35,096 bases of DNA from the NCBI GenBank assembly GCA_016786565.1, contig JAEUVY010000021.1, forward strand, positions 1 to 35,096. The letters run 5' to 3'. Under the pieces are notes generated by a model, which saw only the letters and a list, made by a program, of their open reading frames with translations, did not search any database and was not told the origin of the DNA. This DNA comes from Flavipsychrobacter sp. GTDB lineage: Bacteria; Bacteroidota; Bacteroidia; Chitinophagales; Chitinophagaceae. Every line of letters begins with the position of its first letter. Position 1 is the stretch's first letter. This document shows, piece by piece, positions 24,417 to 33,328 of the stretch. A program made the translations under genes and the position numbers.

Positions 24417-27400
24417 CTACTCTTCATCTTCGCCGCCACCCTGAGCCTGACGACCAGCCGCTTTCAGCAATTCGAGGATCTTAGGATCCTTCTGCATACC
24501 TTCCAAACGACCAAACAATGATTTGGCATAAACGCTATCACCCTCTTGCATTGCTGCCTGAGCGATACCACCCAATATCTGATATTGTTGTGTTACAACA
24601 TCAGCAACCGAATATCTTCCTTCGTCATCGAGGCTCGATATCCAGGACATTGTTTTAGCCGAACTGTTCTTGATCTTCTCAGCAATTTCCATTGCCTTCT
24701 TCTTTTCACCAGCGCGGTAATAAGCGGTAGCCATGAAGTAACCGGAGTACTCGTAACTGTATGGGTATGAACGATCGCTGATACCATTATAAACCTTATC
24801 GAGGACCTGTACAGCTTTTTCACGCTGACCGTCAGCGACCAACTGGTTTGCCAGAGATGCCGCGTTCATACGATAAGTGATCAACACATGGCGGTTAGGC
24901 TCATCAAAGTAAACATCATTACGTTCAGCACCTCCGAATGTGAAGGTCTTCATGAACAGATCGTAGCTCTTCTTGGTATCCAGCGAGCCTGTGATACTGT
25001 AGTTCACTTTCACCGAGTCCATTACTTTGAACGGCAAAAGACGATTTACCATACCTTCCAGCCTCATGTACTCACCGGTTCCGGCATAGTCGCCCTGACG
25101 CAGTCCCGCATCAAAATACAAAGGACGTTTCCAGCCATCGCGCGCTATTGCAGCTATGATGTTCATAACCGCAACATCGCTCTTTGTAGCACCGTTTTTC
25201 GGGAATGTGAACTTCATTTCAGTTGACAAACGAGCCGTATCTTCGGCCGACATCCAACCGCGTTGCACTATTTCTTCTTTACTCAAAGTTGGCACAAAGA
25301 AATTCTTAACCGGCATATAGTTTACGGCTTCAGGACCACGTTGCGCCTTTTTGGCCGGGTCGTCGCTGTTCATGAAGTTACATATGTCTATCAGGTTGAA
25401 GTACTGATCCTTTGGAATTTTCAGATTAGGGTTATCCAGGTATTGAACATAGTTGTGATTATCACCCAGGTAGTCCTTTTTAGTCCAGATCATCGGAACC
25501 GCCGGTGCGTCATTAACCCTGTAATTCAGCTGATCAATATACCAGTCAATTCCCAACAGACTTGTGTTGATGATCCTAACGTCCCTACGGAACCCTTCTA
25601 CCTCCTGTATATACCACAATGGGTAGGTCTGGTTATCCCCATAAGTAAACAGAACCGCATTTGGTGCACAGCATGAAAGTGTGTTACGTGCTTCAGCATG
25701 CGCCAGCGTTTTACGGCTACGGTCGTGGTCATCCCACTCTTCCTTTGCCATAAGAACAGGTGCCGCAAGCATACTGACAACCACTGCGCCATAGGCTGCT
25801 GCTGCGCCCTTGCCCATCGACTTGATGAACCATTGGTACAGCATCAATACACCTAATCCGATCCAAATAGTGTACGTGTAGGTACATCCCGCGAATGCGT
25901 AGTCGCGCTCACGAGGTTGAACCGGCGTCATGTTAAGGAATATACCAATTGCAGCTCCTGTGAAGAAAAACAGGGTCAATACAATAATTCCATCCTTTTT
26001 CTTGCGATTGAACTGGTAGGCCAGTCCCATGATACCCAACGCAAATGGCAAAAGGTATAACTTGTTGTGAGCCGGGCTGTTGCTCAGATCGCCCATAGCG
26101 TCGGTATCACCAAGTCCGCGCATCTTGTCCAGGAATGTGATGCCGGATATCCAGTTGCCCCTCATAGGGTCGCCTTGTCCTTCTACATCATTCTCGCGAC
26201 CGGCAAAGTTCCACATAAAGTAGCGCCACCACATCCAGTTCATCTGATACTGGAAGAAGAAACGGAAGTTATCTGCTGAACTCGGATCTTCGTTTTCGTC
26301 AAGATTCAAATAACTGCGATAAAAGCTGATGTGACTCGGATTGTTGTAATCCCAGATACGCGGGAAGAAGTGACTTTGACTTTTTCCGGTCATCGGATGT
26401 ACTCCAAATATCGGTTCGCTCTTGCTGCCAACTTCCACATAACGATCCTTACCATCTACTTTTGATGGTGCCCACATAGGCTTAGAATTGTCAACATCTG
26501 TATACACACTATTGAAGTATGGCCCCGTAAAGAGAGGTTGCTGTCCGAATTGCTCGCGGTTAACGTAGTCAAGGAAGCTCATGGGGTTATCGGGATTCGT
26601 CATGTCAATCGGCACATCAGCACGAGAGCGGATGATGGCGGTGAAATAACATGAATAACCAATGATAATGAACATGACACACAATACACCAGTATGAACC
26701 AGGTACCAACCTTTTTTCTTTGCGAAGAGCAGGAAGAACACAAGAGTTGCACACATCAACAGCAGGAATATAATGGCGCCGGTATCGAAAGGCATTCCCA
26801 TACTGTTAGTGAAGAACATATCGAAACTTGATGCGAATCGTGGGATATACTGAATGACACCAAACTGAACGAATGCAAGAACGATACAGCCGATCAGGAA
26901 TGCGATCACAGTGCCTTTTGGTGTTGCCTCATACCTGCGGAAGTAATAAATCATAGCCAGGGCCGGTATAGTAAGGAGGTTCAACAAGTGCACACACACC
27001 GAAAGACCGATAAGGAAAGAGATCAGAACGATCCAGCGATCGGCATGCTTGTTATCTGCGATATGCTCCCATTTGAGCATAGCCCAGAACGTAAATGCAG
27101 TGAACAAGGATGAGGTAGCGTACACCTCGGCTTCCACCGCCGAGAACCAGAACGTATCCGAGAAGGTACAAGCCAGTGCACCTACCACGCCGGCACCCAT
27201 TATGGCTACCGTCTGAGACATGTCGGGTTCGCCCTCGTTAATAAGGAGACGCTTAGCAAAGTGGGTAATAGTCCAGAACAGGAACAGTATACTGAACGCA
27301 CTCGCAATTGCTGAAAGCGAGTTGATCATGAATGATGCATTTGGTGCCGGACCACCTGTGAGTGCCTCACCACCGGCAAACAGCGCAAATATGCGCTGCA

Positions 27401-27575
27401 GCAGCATAAAAAATGGCGCCCCCGGCGAGTGACCTACTTCCAGTTTGTATGCGCACGACAAAAATTCTCCGCAATCCCAGAAACTGGTTGTTGGTTCCAT
27501 CGTTTTCAAGTACACGATCGCAGCGATAGCTCCTATGATCCAGCCGGTAAGATTGTTGACTTTACGGTAATTCAT
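24417..27575 (-). CDS. DUF2723 / GT117 protein O-mannosyltransferase-like membrane protein
   Basis: 1,052 residues. Residues 1-110 hold the family signature: TMEPTTSFWDCGEFLSCAYK and VGHSPGAPFFMLLQRIFALF, resembling the acidic catalytic loop of GT-C glycosyltransferases such as PMTs. A dozen or so membrane spans run to about residue 620, with a large extracytoplasmic loop from roughly 330 to 480. The C-terminal 400 residues are soluble and end in TPR-like helices (AVQVLDKVYNGISDRSYPY, YYRAGEKKKAMEIAEKI) and an acidic, glycine-rich tail. Such proteins probably transfer a sugar from a lipid carrier to exported proteins, in line with O-glycosylation known in this phylum. The acceptor is unknown. 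Confidence 0.88.
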   Translation of the reverse strand: MNYRKVNNLTGWIIGAIAAIVYLKTMEPTTSFWDCGEFLSCAYKLEVGHSPGAPFFMLLQRIFALFAGGEALTGGPAPNASFMINSLSAIASAFSILFLFWTITHFAKRLLINEGEPDMSQTVAIMGAGVVGALACTFSDTFWFSAVEAEVYATSSLFTAFTFWAMLKWEHIADNKHADRWIVLISFLIGLSVCVHLLNLLTIPALAMIYYFRRYEATPKGTVIAFLIGCIVLAFVQFGVIQYIPRFASSFDMFFTNSMGMPFDTGAIIFLLLMCATLVFFLLFAKKKGWYLVHTGVLCVMFIIIGYSCYFTAIIRSRADVPIDMTNPDNPMSFLDYVNREQFGQQPLFTGPYFNSVYTDVDNSKPMWAPSKVDGKDRYVEVGSKSEPIFGVHPMTGKSQSHFFPRIWDYNNPSHISFYRSYLNLDENEDPSSADNFRFFFQYQMNWMWWRYFMWNFAGRENDVEGQGDPMRGNWISGITFLDKMRGLGDTDAMGDLSNSPAHNKLYLLPFALGIMGLAYQFNRKKKDGIIVLTLFFFTGAAIGIFLNMTPVQPRERDYAFAGCTYTYTIWIGLGVLMLYQWFIKSMGKGAAAAYGAVVVSMLAAPVLMAKEEWDDHDRSRKTLAHAEARNTLSCCAPNAVLFTYGDNQTYPLWYIQEVEGFRRDVRIINTSLLGIDWYIDQLNYRVNDAPAVPMIWTKKDYLGDNHNYVQYLDNPNLKIPKDQYFNLIDICNFMNSDDPAKKAQRGPEAVNYMPVKNFFVPTLSKEEIVQRGWMSAEDTARLSTEMKFTFPKNGATKSDVAVMNIIAAIARDGWKRPLYFDAGLRQGDYAGTGEYMRLEGMVNRLLPFKVMDSVKVNYSITGSLDTKKSYDLFMKTFTFGGAERNDVYFDEPNRHVLITYRMNAASLANQLVADGQREKAVQVLDKVYNGISDRSYPYSYEYSGYFMATAYYRAGEKKKAMEIAEKIKNSSAKTMSWISSLDDEGRYSVADVVTQQYQILGGIAQAAMQEGDSVYAKSLFGRLEGMQKDPKILELLKAAGRQAQGGGEDEE

Positions 27576-27596
27576 GATACATTATTGGTAAGGCGA

Positions 27597-27625
27597 CAAA
27601 AATAACAAAAGTTGCCAGTTATCAA
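27597..27625 (-). promoter_or_regulatory. Promoter of the DUF2723 gene
   Basis: TATTTTTG (27604-27597) is preceded after 18 bases by GTTG, whose TTG is at 27625-27623. This is close to the -33/-7 arrangement of Bacteroidota promoters. The start codon is at 27575, leaving a leader of about 15 nt. Confidence 0.5.
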
Positions 27626-27717
27626 CACTTTAGTTGTTGAATAAAGGTTAATAACTGTAAAGGGTTTCTGAATGCGCTGAATTCATTTTACAGAGCACCT
27701 GAAAATACCACCAAAAG

Positions 27718-28242
27718 CTAGATCAGAAGATTGACAAGGCTCTTTTTCACAAGATCTGAATCAATAGCTTGCACCAACTGCAACGAGGGAATAGACCTTA
27801 GTTGCTCCATTATAACATGTGCATCATGTTCCGGTTCGGCGGTTTGGACGAGCCAAAGGTAATCGAGATGCTTCGCCTCCGGCAGCAAAGTCTTTTTCCC
27901 GCTTTTCAGCTGGTACAACAAATGGCTGTGACTGCTATTGGGTACTTTATGCAAAAAGGTTGAGAAAAAATATTTATCCGTTTTATAACTTTCCGGTTCT
28001 GCCGCAACATCAAACATCGAGACTTGCAACTGCCTGCCGCCCTGCTTCAATGTTTCCTTGCCCGAGCGTGTCTCATTCATCTCAATGATGTTTTCAGGTA
28101 CATTCTCAAAACACATATCAAGAATTTTGTTTACCAACCAACAAAACCGGTATGCGGGTACTGCGGCCGACACACCGATGAGGGCAGTATCTGCAAAGAA
28201 ACTATCGCGCATTTCGCCCACATCCAGCACATTACTTGCCAT
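27718..28242 (-). CDS. IPExxxVDY family protein
   Basis: 174 residues. The naming motif is present as LLPEAKHLDYLWLVQ near residue 120, a variant of IPE(x)3VDY, followed by a C-terminal region with IPSLQLVQAIDSDLVKKSLVNLLI. The N-terminal half has a long RFCWLVNKILDMCFENV helix and a VSMFDVA strand. This small cytosolic family is confined to Bacteroidota and has no known function. It is divergent from sucA, 92 bases away, with TACCTTTG 32 bases ahead of its ATG. Downstream, arms at 27655-27661 and 27687-27693 could form a weak hairpin. Confidence 0.8.
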   Translation of the reverse strand: MASNVLDVGEMRDSFFADTALIGVSAAVPAYRFCWLVNKILDMCFENVPENIIEMNETRSGKETLKQGGRQLQVSMFDVAAEPESYKTDKYFFSTFLHKVPNSSHSHLLYQLKSGKKTLLPEAKHLDYLWLVQTAEPEHDAHVIMEQLRSIPSLQLVQAIDSDLVKKSLVNLLI

Positions 28243-28274
28243 AGCAACAAACGGTAGATAAAACTATGTTTGCT

Positions 28275-28282
28275 CAAAGGTA
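28275..28282 (-). promoter_or_regulatory. -7 box of the IPExxxVDY gene
   Basis: TACCTTTG on the minus strand, exact TAnnTTTG, 32 bases before ATG 28242. It lies in the 92-base region shared with sucA, whose own promoter may use TAACTTCG at 28300-28307 on the plus strand. Confidence 0.45.
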
Positions 28283-28334
28283 CAAGTAAAATATTGTCTT
28301 AACTTCGCCATCCATTTTAGAACCAGCTAACTAG

Positions 28335-31070
28335 ATGAAAGACTTCTCTTACGTAACAGGTCCTACCCCAGCCTACATAGAATCATTATACCAGGAATTC
28401 GCTAACGACTCAACCACGGTAGATCCTGAGTGGAAAAAATTCTTCGAGGGATTTGATTTTGCAGTCAACAATGGCTTGGCTACTTCCGACAATGGTAAAG
28501 CACCAGTATCAGCCGGCCAGGCAGAAAAGGAGATCGGTGTGTTCGAGTTGATCCGCGCATATCGCAAACGGGGCCACCTTGTTGCAACTACCAATCCGAT
28601 ACGTGCCCGTAAAGACCGCAAGGCGCACCTGGAGATCGAGAGATTCAATCTGTCTCAGGCAGATATGGAGTCTTCCTTCTTTGCAGGAAAGTTTATCGGG
28701 CTGCCCAATGGCAAATTGAAGGATATTGTAGCTAAACTGAAGAAACTCTATGCCGGCAATGTTGGCGTTGAGTACCGATATATCAACGATAACGAAAAGT
28801 GCCAGTGGATACAGGAGAAATATGAGGAGCTCATGTCTACTCCCCTCTCCGTAGACCAGAGAAGGCGTATCCTTGAGAAACTAAATGAAGGAGTGATCTT
28901 CGAAAAGTTCCTCAACACCAAATTTATTGGTCAGAAACGATTTGGTCTGGAAGGCGGCGAATCTACGATCGCAGCACTTGATACAATTATCAATGATGCA
29001 GCTGACGCCGGCGTACAGGAAGTAGTGATCGGTATGGCACACCGTGGCAGGCTGAATATACTTGCCAACACACTGAAGAAGACCTACCAGCAGATATTCT
29101 CTGAGTTTGAGGGCAATATGCCTGAAGACATGACCATGGGAAGTGGCGACGTTAAATATCACCTTGGGTTCCAGAGTGATATTGTTACCCCGAATGGCAA
29201 AGCCATCAACGTTCAGTTGGCACCGAACCCATCGCACCTCGAGGCGGTGAACCCGGTAGTTTCAGGTTTTGCAAGAGCAAAAGCAGATACGCTGTACAAT
29301 AAAGAATACGATAAAGTACTTCCGATACTTATTCACGGCGATGCGGCAGTAGCAGGACAGGGCATAATTTACGAACTCCTGCAAATGTCAAAACTTGCAG
29401 GATATTATACAGGCGGCACCATCCATTACGTGATCAACAACCAGATCGGTTTCACTACCGACTTCGATGATGCACGTTCTGCCGACTATTGCACCAGCAT
29501 TGCGTCTATGGTTCAGTGCCCGGTTCTACACGTAAACGGCGACGATGCCGAAGCCGTAGTAAAGTGCAGCATGCTGGCAACAGCATATCGCCAGAAGTAC
29601 AATGAGGACATCTTCATTGATATGGTTTGCTACAGAAAGCATGGTCATAATGAAGGTGATGAACCCAAATTCACACAGCCTCAGTTGTATGCGCTGATCG
29701 AGAAACACCTCAATCCTCGAGAGATTTACGCACAGTACCTGAAGGAGCATATAGATGCCGACGTACAGGCTATGGCAAAAGAAATGGAGACCCGTTTCTG
29801 GAACGACCTGCAGCAGCGTCTGGACGAAGTGAAACAAAAGCCGCTTCCATACAAATACCAGAAACCAGAGATGTGGTGGAAGGAATTGCGTAAGGCAACT
29901 ATTGCTGATTTCGGAAATTCACCTGCAACCGCCATCACAGAAGCTCAGTTCAGGCAGTACTTTAATGCACTAATGAAATGGCCTGAAGGATTCAGCCCTT
30001 TGCGGAAAGTAGAGAAACTCCTGCAAGACAAAATAAAATTATTTGAGAGCGAAGGGAAAGTTGACTGGGCTACCGGTGAGCTCCTTGCCTACTCGAGCCT
30101 GTTGGCTGAGGGGCACGATGTGCGCCTGAGTGGTGAAGACGTAAAACGCGGCACCTTCTCCCACCGTCATGCAGTGATATACGACCAGAACACCAACATC
30201 CCATACAACCGTCTGGACAATGTTAACGACAAACAAGGAGTACCATATATATACAACTCGCTTTTGAGTGAATATGCTGTTCTCGGATTTGAGTATGGCT
30301 ACGCGATGGCCAATCCGCACAACCTGGTGATATGGGAAGCACAGTACGGAGATTTCGTAAATGGTGCTCAGATCATTATTGACCAATACATAGCAAGTGC
30401 CGAACAAAAATGGAGCAACATGAATGGCCTGGTGATGTTGTTGCCGCACGGCTATGAAGGCGGCGGTCCCGAGCACTCAAGCGCGCGTCTAGAACGTTTC
30501 CTCCAGAATTGCGCAGAGTACAACATGGTAATCACCAACATTACTACTGCAGCCAACTTCTTCCATGCGCTCCGCAGGCAAATGAAGTGGGAGTTCCGTA
30601 AGCCAATGGTAAACTTCTCTCCGAAAGCTAATCTGCGTCACGTTCGTTCTTATTCTGCACTTTCCGAATTCACACAAGGCTCTTTCTCCGAAGTATTGGA
30701 CGATCCGAACATCAAGACGGCTTCGAAAGTGAAGCGTGTACTTTTGTGTTCAGGAAAAATGTACTTCGATCTCAGCGAAAAGCAACTGGCAGAAAACAGG
30801 CAAGATGTAGCTATAGTGCGTCTTGAGCAGTTATACCCACTGCCTGTTGATCAACTGAATGCACTACGCGAAAAATATAAAAAGGCTGAGTGGATATGGG
30901 TACAGGAAGAACCACAGAACATGGGTGCTTGTTGGTTCCTGCAGATCAGCCTCGGCGAGTCGTTCAACATGAAATACATTTGCAGAAATGCAAGTGCATC
31001 TACTGCAACAGGCTTTGCCAAGAAACACGTAATTGAGCAATCATCACTCGTAGAGCAGGCGTTTTCGTAA
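28335..31070 (+). CDS. sucA: 2-oxoglutarate dehydrogenase E1 component
   Basis: 911 residues, normal for the thiamine-diphosphate E1 subunit, which decarboxylates 2-oxoglutarate and passes the succinyl group to E2 lipoyl arms in the TCA cycle. Visible family motifs in order: an N-terminal E2-binding helix (PTPAYIESLYQEFANDSTTV), KFIGQKRFGLEGGES, GMAHRGRLNILANT, HGDAAVAGQGIIYE, then HVNGDDAEAVVKC and CYRKHGHNEGDEPKFTQP. Next come FSHRHAVIYDQ, LPHGYEGGGPEHSSARLERFLQ and a final EEPQNMGACWF. The gene is monocistronic: a strong terminator follows and the E2 gene (sucB/odhB), often next door, is absent. All substrate-binding His residues of the family seem present. Confidence 0.96.
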   Translation: MKDFSYVTGPTPAYIESLYQEFANDSTTVDPEWKKFFEGFDFAVNNGLATSDNGKAPVSAGQAEKEIGVFELIRAYRKRGHLVATTNPIRARKDRKAHLEIERFNLSQADMESSFFAGKFIGLPNGKLKDIVAKLKKLYAGNVGVEYRYINDNEKCQWIQEKYEELMSTPLSVDQRRRILEKLNEGVIFEKFLNTKFIGQKRFGLEGGESTIAALDTIINDAADAGVQEVVIGMAHRGRLNILANTLKKTYQQIFSEFEGNMPEDMTMGSGDVKYHLGFQSDIVTPNGKAINVQLAPNPSHLEAVNPVVSGFARAKADTLYNKEYDKVLPILIHGDAAVAGQGIIYELLQMSKLAGYYTGGTIHYVINNQIGFTTDFDDARSADYCTSIASMVQCPVLHVNGDDAEAVVKCSMLATAYRQKYNEDIFIDMVCYRKHGHNEGDEPKFTQPQLYALIEKHLNPREIYAQYLKEHIDADVQAMAKEMETRFWNDLQQRLDEVKQKPLPYKYQKPEMWWKELRKATIADFGNSPATAITEAQFRQYFNALMKWPEGFSPLRKVEKLLQDKIKLFESEGKVDWATGELLAYSSLLAEGHDVRLSGEDVKRGTFSHRHAVIYDQNTNIPYNRLDNVNDKQGVPYIYNSLLSEYAVLGFEYGYAMANPHNLVIWEAQYGDFVNGAQIIIDQYIASAEQKWSNMNGLVMLLPHGYEGGGPEHSSARLERFLQNCAEYNMVITNITTAANFFHALRRQMKWEFRKPMVNFSPKANLRHVRSYSALSEFTQGSFSEVLDDPNIKTASKVKRVLLCSGKMYFDLSEKQLAENRQDVAIVRLEQLYPLPVDQLNALREKYKKAEWIWVQEEPQNMGACWFLQISLGESFNMKYICRNASASTATGFAKKHVIEQSSLVEQAFS

Positions 31071-31100
31071 ATCCGGAAATTTCAATTTCAATAAATATTT

Positions 31101-31135
31101 AGAGCGGAACTACATAGTTCCGCTCTATTTTTTTT
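31101..31135 (+). terminator. Terminator after sucA
   Basis: An 11-bp perfect stem (31101-31111 with 31116-31126) and 4-base loop are followed by a tract of about 8 T. It lies 30 bases after the sucA stop and confirms a single-gene transcript. Confidence 0.92.
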
Positions 31136-31160
31136 GGGAGTTTGCTGAAGATAATTTACG

Positions 31161-31889
31161 CTAATTCTTTATCCAGGCAATGAGATCCGTCATCACCTCT
31201 TTGCTGATAGTATGGTCCATACCCTGATAGGTATGCATCTCCGGAATAACGCCAATCCCCACTAGACGGTCATAGGCCGCTTTTCCATCGGAATAAGGCA
31301 ACCGGGAGTCTGCGGTGCCGTGAGCGATGAATACCCTGAGTGACTTCAACTTTTTGTCAGCATGGATCGACGATAACAGACCTGCTGACATTTTACCACT
31401 CAAAACGCCTATTCCTTTGATCTTGTCCGGGGCCGATGTTCCTGCTTCGTAGCTCATCATTGCTCCCTGACTGAACCCGACCAGATATACCCGACCAGGA
31501 TCACCGTGATATTTGTTTACAGCCTCATCTACAAACTTCAGGATCAGTTCTTTGCTGCGTGCAATATGCTCCGGCTTACCATTATATTTTCCGTTCACCA
31601 TCTCCCTTTCAAACCATTGATAACCACCCACATCGGCCTTATAAGGCGCTCTGACGGAAAGGATAAGATAATCGGACGGAAAGAGTTGACTCAGCCCTAA
31701 CAGGTCTTCTTCATTGCTACCGTAGCCATGCAACAGAATGACCACCGGCCGCTTACTGTCTTTTGAAACGGTTGGATACGAACGGTATTTGAGAGAAAGT
31801 CCGGACTCAAGGCCCGGGGTATTTTGCGCATAAGATGCTGTACCTGCAATTGACAGAAGTACACAAAAAAATATAGCTACACTTTTCAT
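31161..31889 (-). CDS. Secreted alpha/beta-hydrolase, phospholipase/carboxylesterase type
   Basis: 242 residues. The signal peptide runs to about residue 21 (MKSVAIFFCVLLSIAGTASYA). The alpha/beta-hydrolase core shows the oxyanion HGYGSNEEDLLGL, the nucleophile elbow GFSQG with Ser140, Asp194 in HGTADSRLPY and His226 in YQGMDHTIS, a complete triad. The layout fits the esterase/acyl-thioesterase family PF02230, although with export. Substrate unknown; a small acyl ester is likely. It is monocistronic, with one of the best promoters in the window just ahead of the ATG. Confidence 0.88.
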   Translation of the reverse strand: MKSVAIFFCVLLSIAGTASYAQNTPGLESGLSLKYRSYPTVSKDSKRPVVILLHGYGSNEEDLLGLSQLFPSDYLILSVRAPYKADVGGYQWFEREMVNGKYNGKPEHIARSKELILKFVDEAVNKYHGDPGRVYLVGFSQGAMMSYEAGTSAPDKIKGIGVLSGKMSAGLLSSIHADKKLKSLRVFIAHGTADSRLPYSDGKAAYDRLVGIGVIPEMHTYQGMDHTISKEVMTDLIAWIKN

Positions 31890-31894
31890 AAAGT

Positions 31895-31927
31895 CAAATG
31901 TAGCTATAATTCAAACTCGCCCGCAAA
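31895..31927 (-). promoter_or_regulatory. Promoter of the esterase gene
   Basis: A full Bacteroidota consensus on the minus strand: TTTG (31927-31924), 21 bases, TACATTTG (31902-31895). The -7 box ends 5 bases before ATG 31889, so transcription would begin at or within a base or two of the start codon, giving a leaderless message. Confidence 0.6.
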
Positions 31928-31950
31928 CCGGATGCGGTATAGTGTATCTG

Positions 31951-33069
31951 CTAATAGACAGTACCCTTGATGCGCAGATGTGACAACATAGTGCTGCCCA
32001 TCAGAGAATCGACTGTTTTATTGGTAATGGTGATCTTGCCGCTGCGCATTGCTCGCCCTGTAAACAGACCTAAAACGTTTTCGCCTTTGATGTTGGTGTA
32101 AATCGGTGCTATTTCGCTTCCTGTCAGACCTGTTCCCGCAGATTGGGTAGCGATCCTGTAATTGTTATAGTGAGAGGTACTCAGGTACATCGACATATCA
32201 CAACGATCGAGCAAGCGGATGACGTTCTCAGGCGCAGGTCCCATTCCGGAATTGATGGCATTGAACAAAGTCTTATTCTCAATTCTGTATTGCACGTTTG
32301 CGTTAGATATACCTAAATATCCGGCATCCATATCGAAATAGCGTGCCGTTTTTGTTTTAGCAACGATGTCGGAGTCAACCCAGTTAAAGCGAATCACCGC
32401 CTGAGCAATAGTAGCAGGGGTAGTTTCTTTTACATTAGGACTGCTGTAAAACACGTAATTCGCTGGTGGTACATAACTTGCATCGAACGTATAATAGCGG
32501 AAAGGCAACGAAGAGAAGAAGCTCATACCTGCCGTGTTTATGTCATCGTTATCAACCGGATAGAAAGTAAATCCGGGACCTGTTGATGACAACGGCACCC
32601 TATTGTCTATTACCGGTGCATCTGCCGAATCTGTAACACCCGTAGCGATGTTGGTGATCTTTAACCGATATATATAGGACGGGTTCAAAGCGCCTTTGAA
32701 CTTATAAGCGTAGTTGGGTGATGTAAAGAACAGACCAGGCTGTTTGGTATAACCTTCCTGCACCAGATCCACCCTATCAAGATGAATGGAATCAATGTAA
32801 AAGTACTTTTCAGAGGCACTATACCTTTCTATCCGCACATTAAGATTGGCGTAAAAGTTTGAATCAACGTCCTTTGCCATGTTCACAGCACTCTTGTTCT
32901 CATCAATAAAGGCCTTCTGTATACGAATATAATGAGCAGTATCAGCCATATCAAGAAAACCATATACAACTGTAATATCCTTGTAGGGTGCTGCAACGTC
33001 AAATTTTTCAGAGCAAGACGTCCCCAATAATGTACTTGCCGCGATCAGGGAAAGGAGAGATTTCTTCAT
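31951..33069 (-). CDS. Uncharacterised surface or periplasmic lipoprotein
   Basis: 372 residues. The lipobox LGTSC gives Cys19 as the lipidated residue after a signal peptide MKKSLLSLIAASTL. The first domain (25-160) is strand-rich: DITVVYGFLDMADTAHYIRIQKAF, then SNFYANLNVRIERYS and a YIYRLKITN strand. This could be a divergent DUF4249-type beta-sandwich, but the resemblance is weak. The second half, with FRYYTFDASYVPPANYVFYSSP and ALFNAINSG-like helices, is not recognised. It ends MLSHLRIKGTVY with no sorting domain. It is monocistronic with its own promoter; no SusC/SusD or TonB-linked partner is adjacent. Confidence 0.7.
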   Translation of the reverse strand: MKKSLLSLIAASTLLGTSCSEKFDVAAPYKDITVVYGFLDMADTAHYIRIQKAFIDENKSAVNMAKDVDSNFYANLNVRIERYSASEKYFYIDSIHLDRVDLVQEGYTKQPGLFFTSPNYAYKFKGALNPSYIYRLKITNIATGVTDSADAPVIDNRVPLSSTGPGFTFYPVDNDDINTAGMSFFSSLPFRYYTFDASYVPPANYVFYSSPNVKETTPATIAQAVIRFNWVDSDIVAKTKTARYFDMDAGYLGISNANVQYRIENKTLFNAINSGMGPAPENVIRLLDRCDMSMYLSTSHYNNYRIATQSAGTGLTGSEIAPIYTNIKGENVLGLFTGRAMRSGKITITNKTVDSLMGSTMLSHLRIKGTVY

Positions 33070-33099
33070 TTTACTTTAATGCTAAAAACTAAAAGCGAA

Positions 33100-33107
33100 C
33101 AAAGATA
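33100..33107 (-). promoter_or_regulatory. -7 box of the lipoprotein gene at 33069
   Basis: TATCTTTG on the minus strand, exact TAnnTTTG, ending 30 bases before ATG 33069. No clear -33 TTTG was found at 19-21 bases. Confidence 0.45.
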
Positions 33108-33273
33108 ACCGAATCCATGACAATTGAACACCACGGATGCCGCCGGCAATGCAAATATTCGTTAAAACGATCTTTGGAAATAGATACAAAAACACAATTA
33201 TCTAAACTAATGCCCCATAATTGCCAACGATGCATCAGCTTGGGCGGTCTTTCAAAGTATCCTTTGTAACTGG

Positions 33274-33305
33274 TTGTAACATTTGGCGAAATTAAATTAC
33301 ATTTG
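33274..33305 (+). promoter_or_regulatory. Promoter of the secreted repeat protein
   Basis: TTG (33274-33276), 21 bases, then TACATTTG (33298-33305), followed after 23 bases by ATG 33329. The leader would be about 17 nt. The intergenic region 33070-33328 holds this and the divergent -7 box, and I see no gene in it. Confidence 0.55.
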
Positions 33306-33328
33306 TAAATATTGATAAACACCTCTAT

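Noticed and set aside
25263..25676. Plus-strand open frame of 137 codons
   Set aside because: Lies wholly inside the DUF2723 gene on the other strand; composition is that of an antisense shadow.
27655..27693. Inverted arms ctgtaaa/tttacag after the IPExxxVDY gene as a terminator
   Set aside because: The loop is 25 bases and no T-run follows on the minus strand.
11257..33107. Scattered CAAAGGTA-like octamers as a dispersed repeat family
   Set aside because: Each lies upstream of a gene in the same orientation and is explained as a TAnnTTTG promoter box on the opposite strand.
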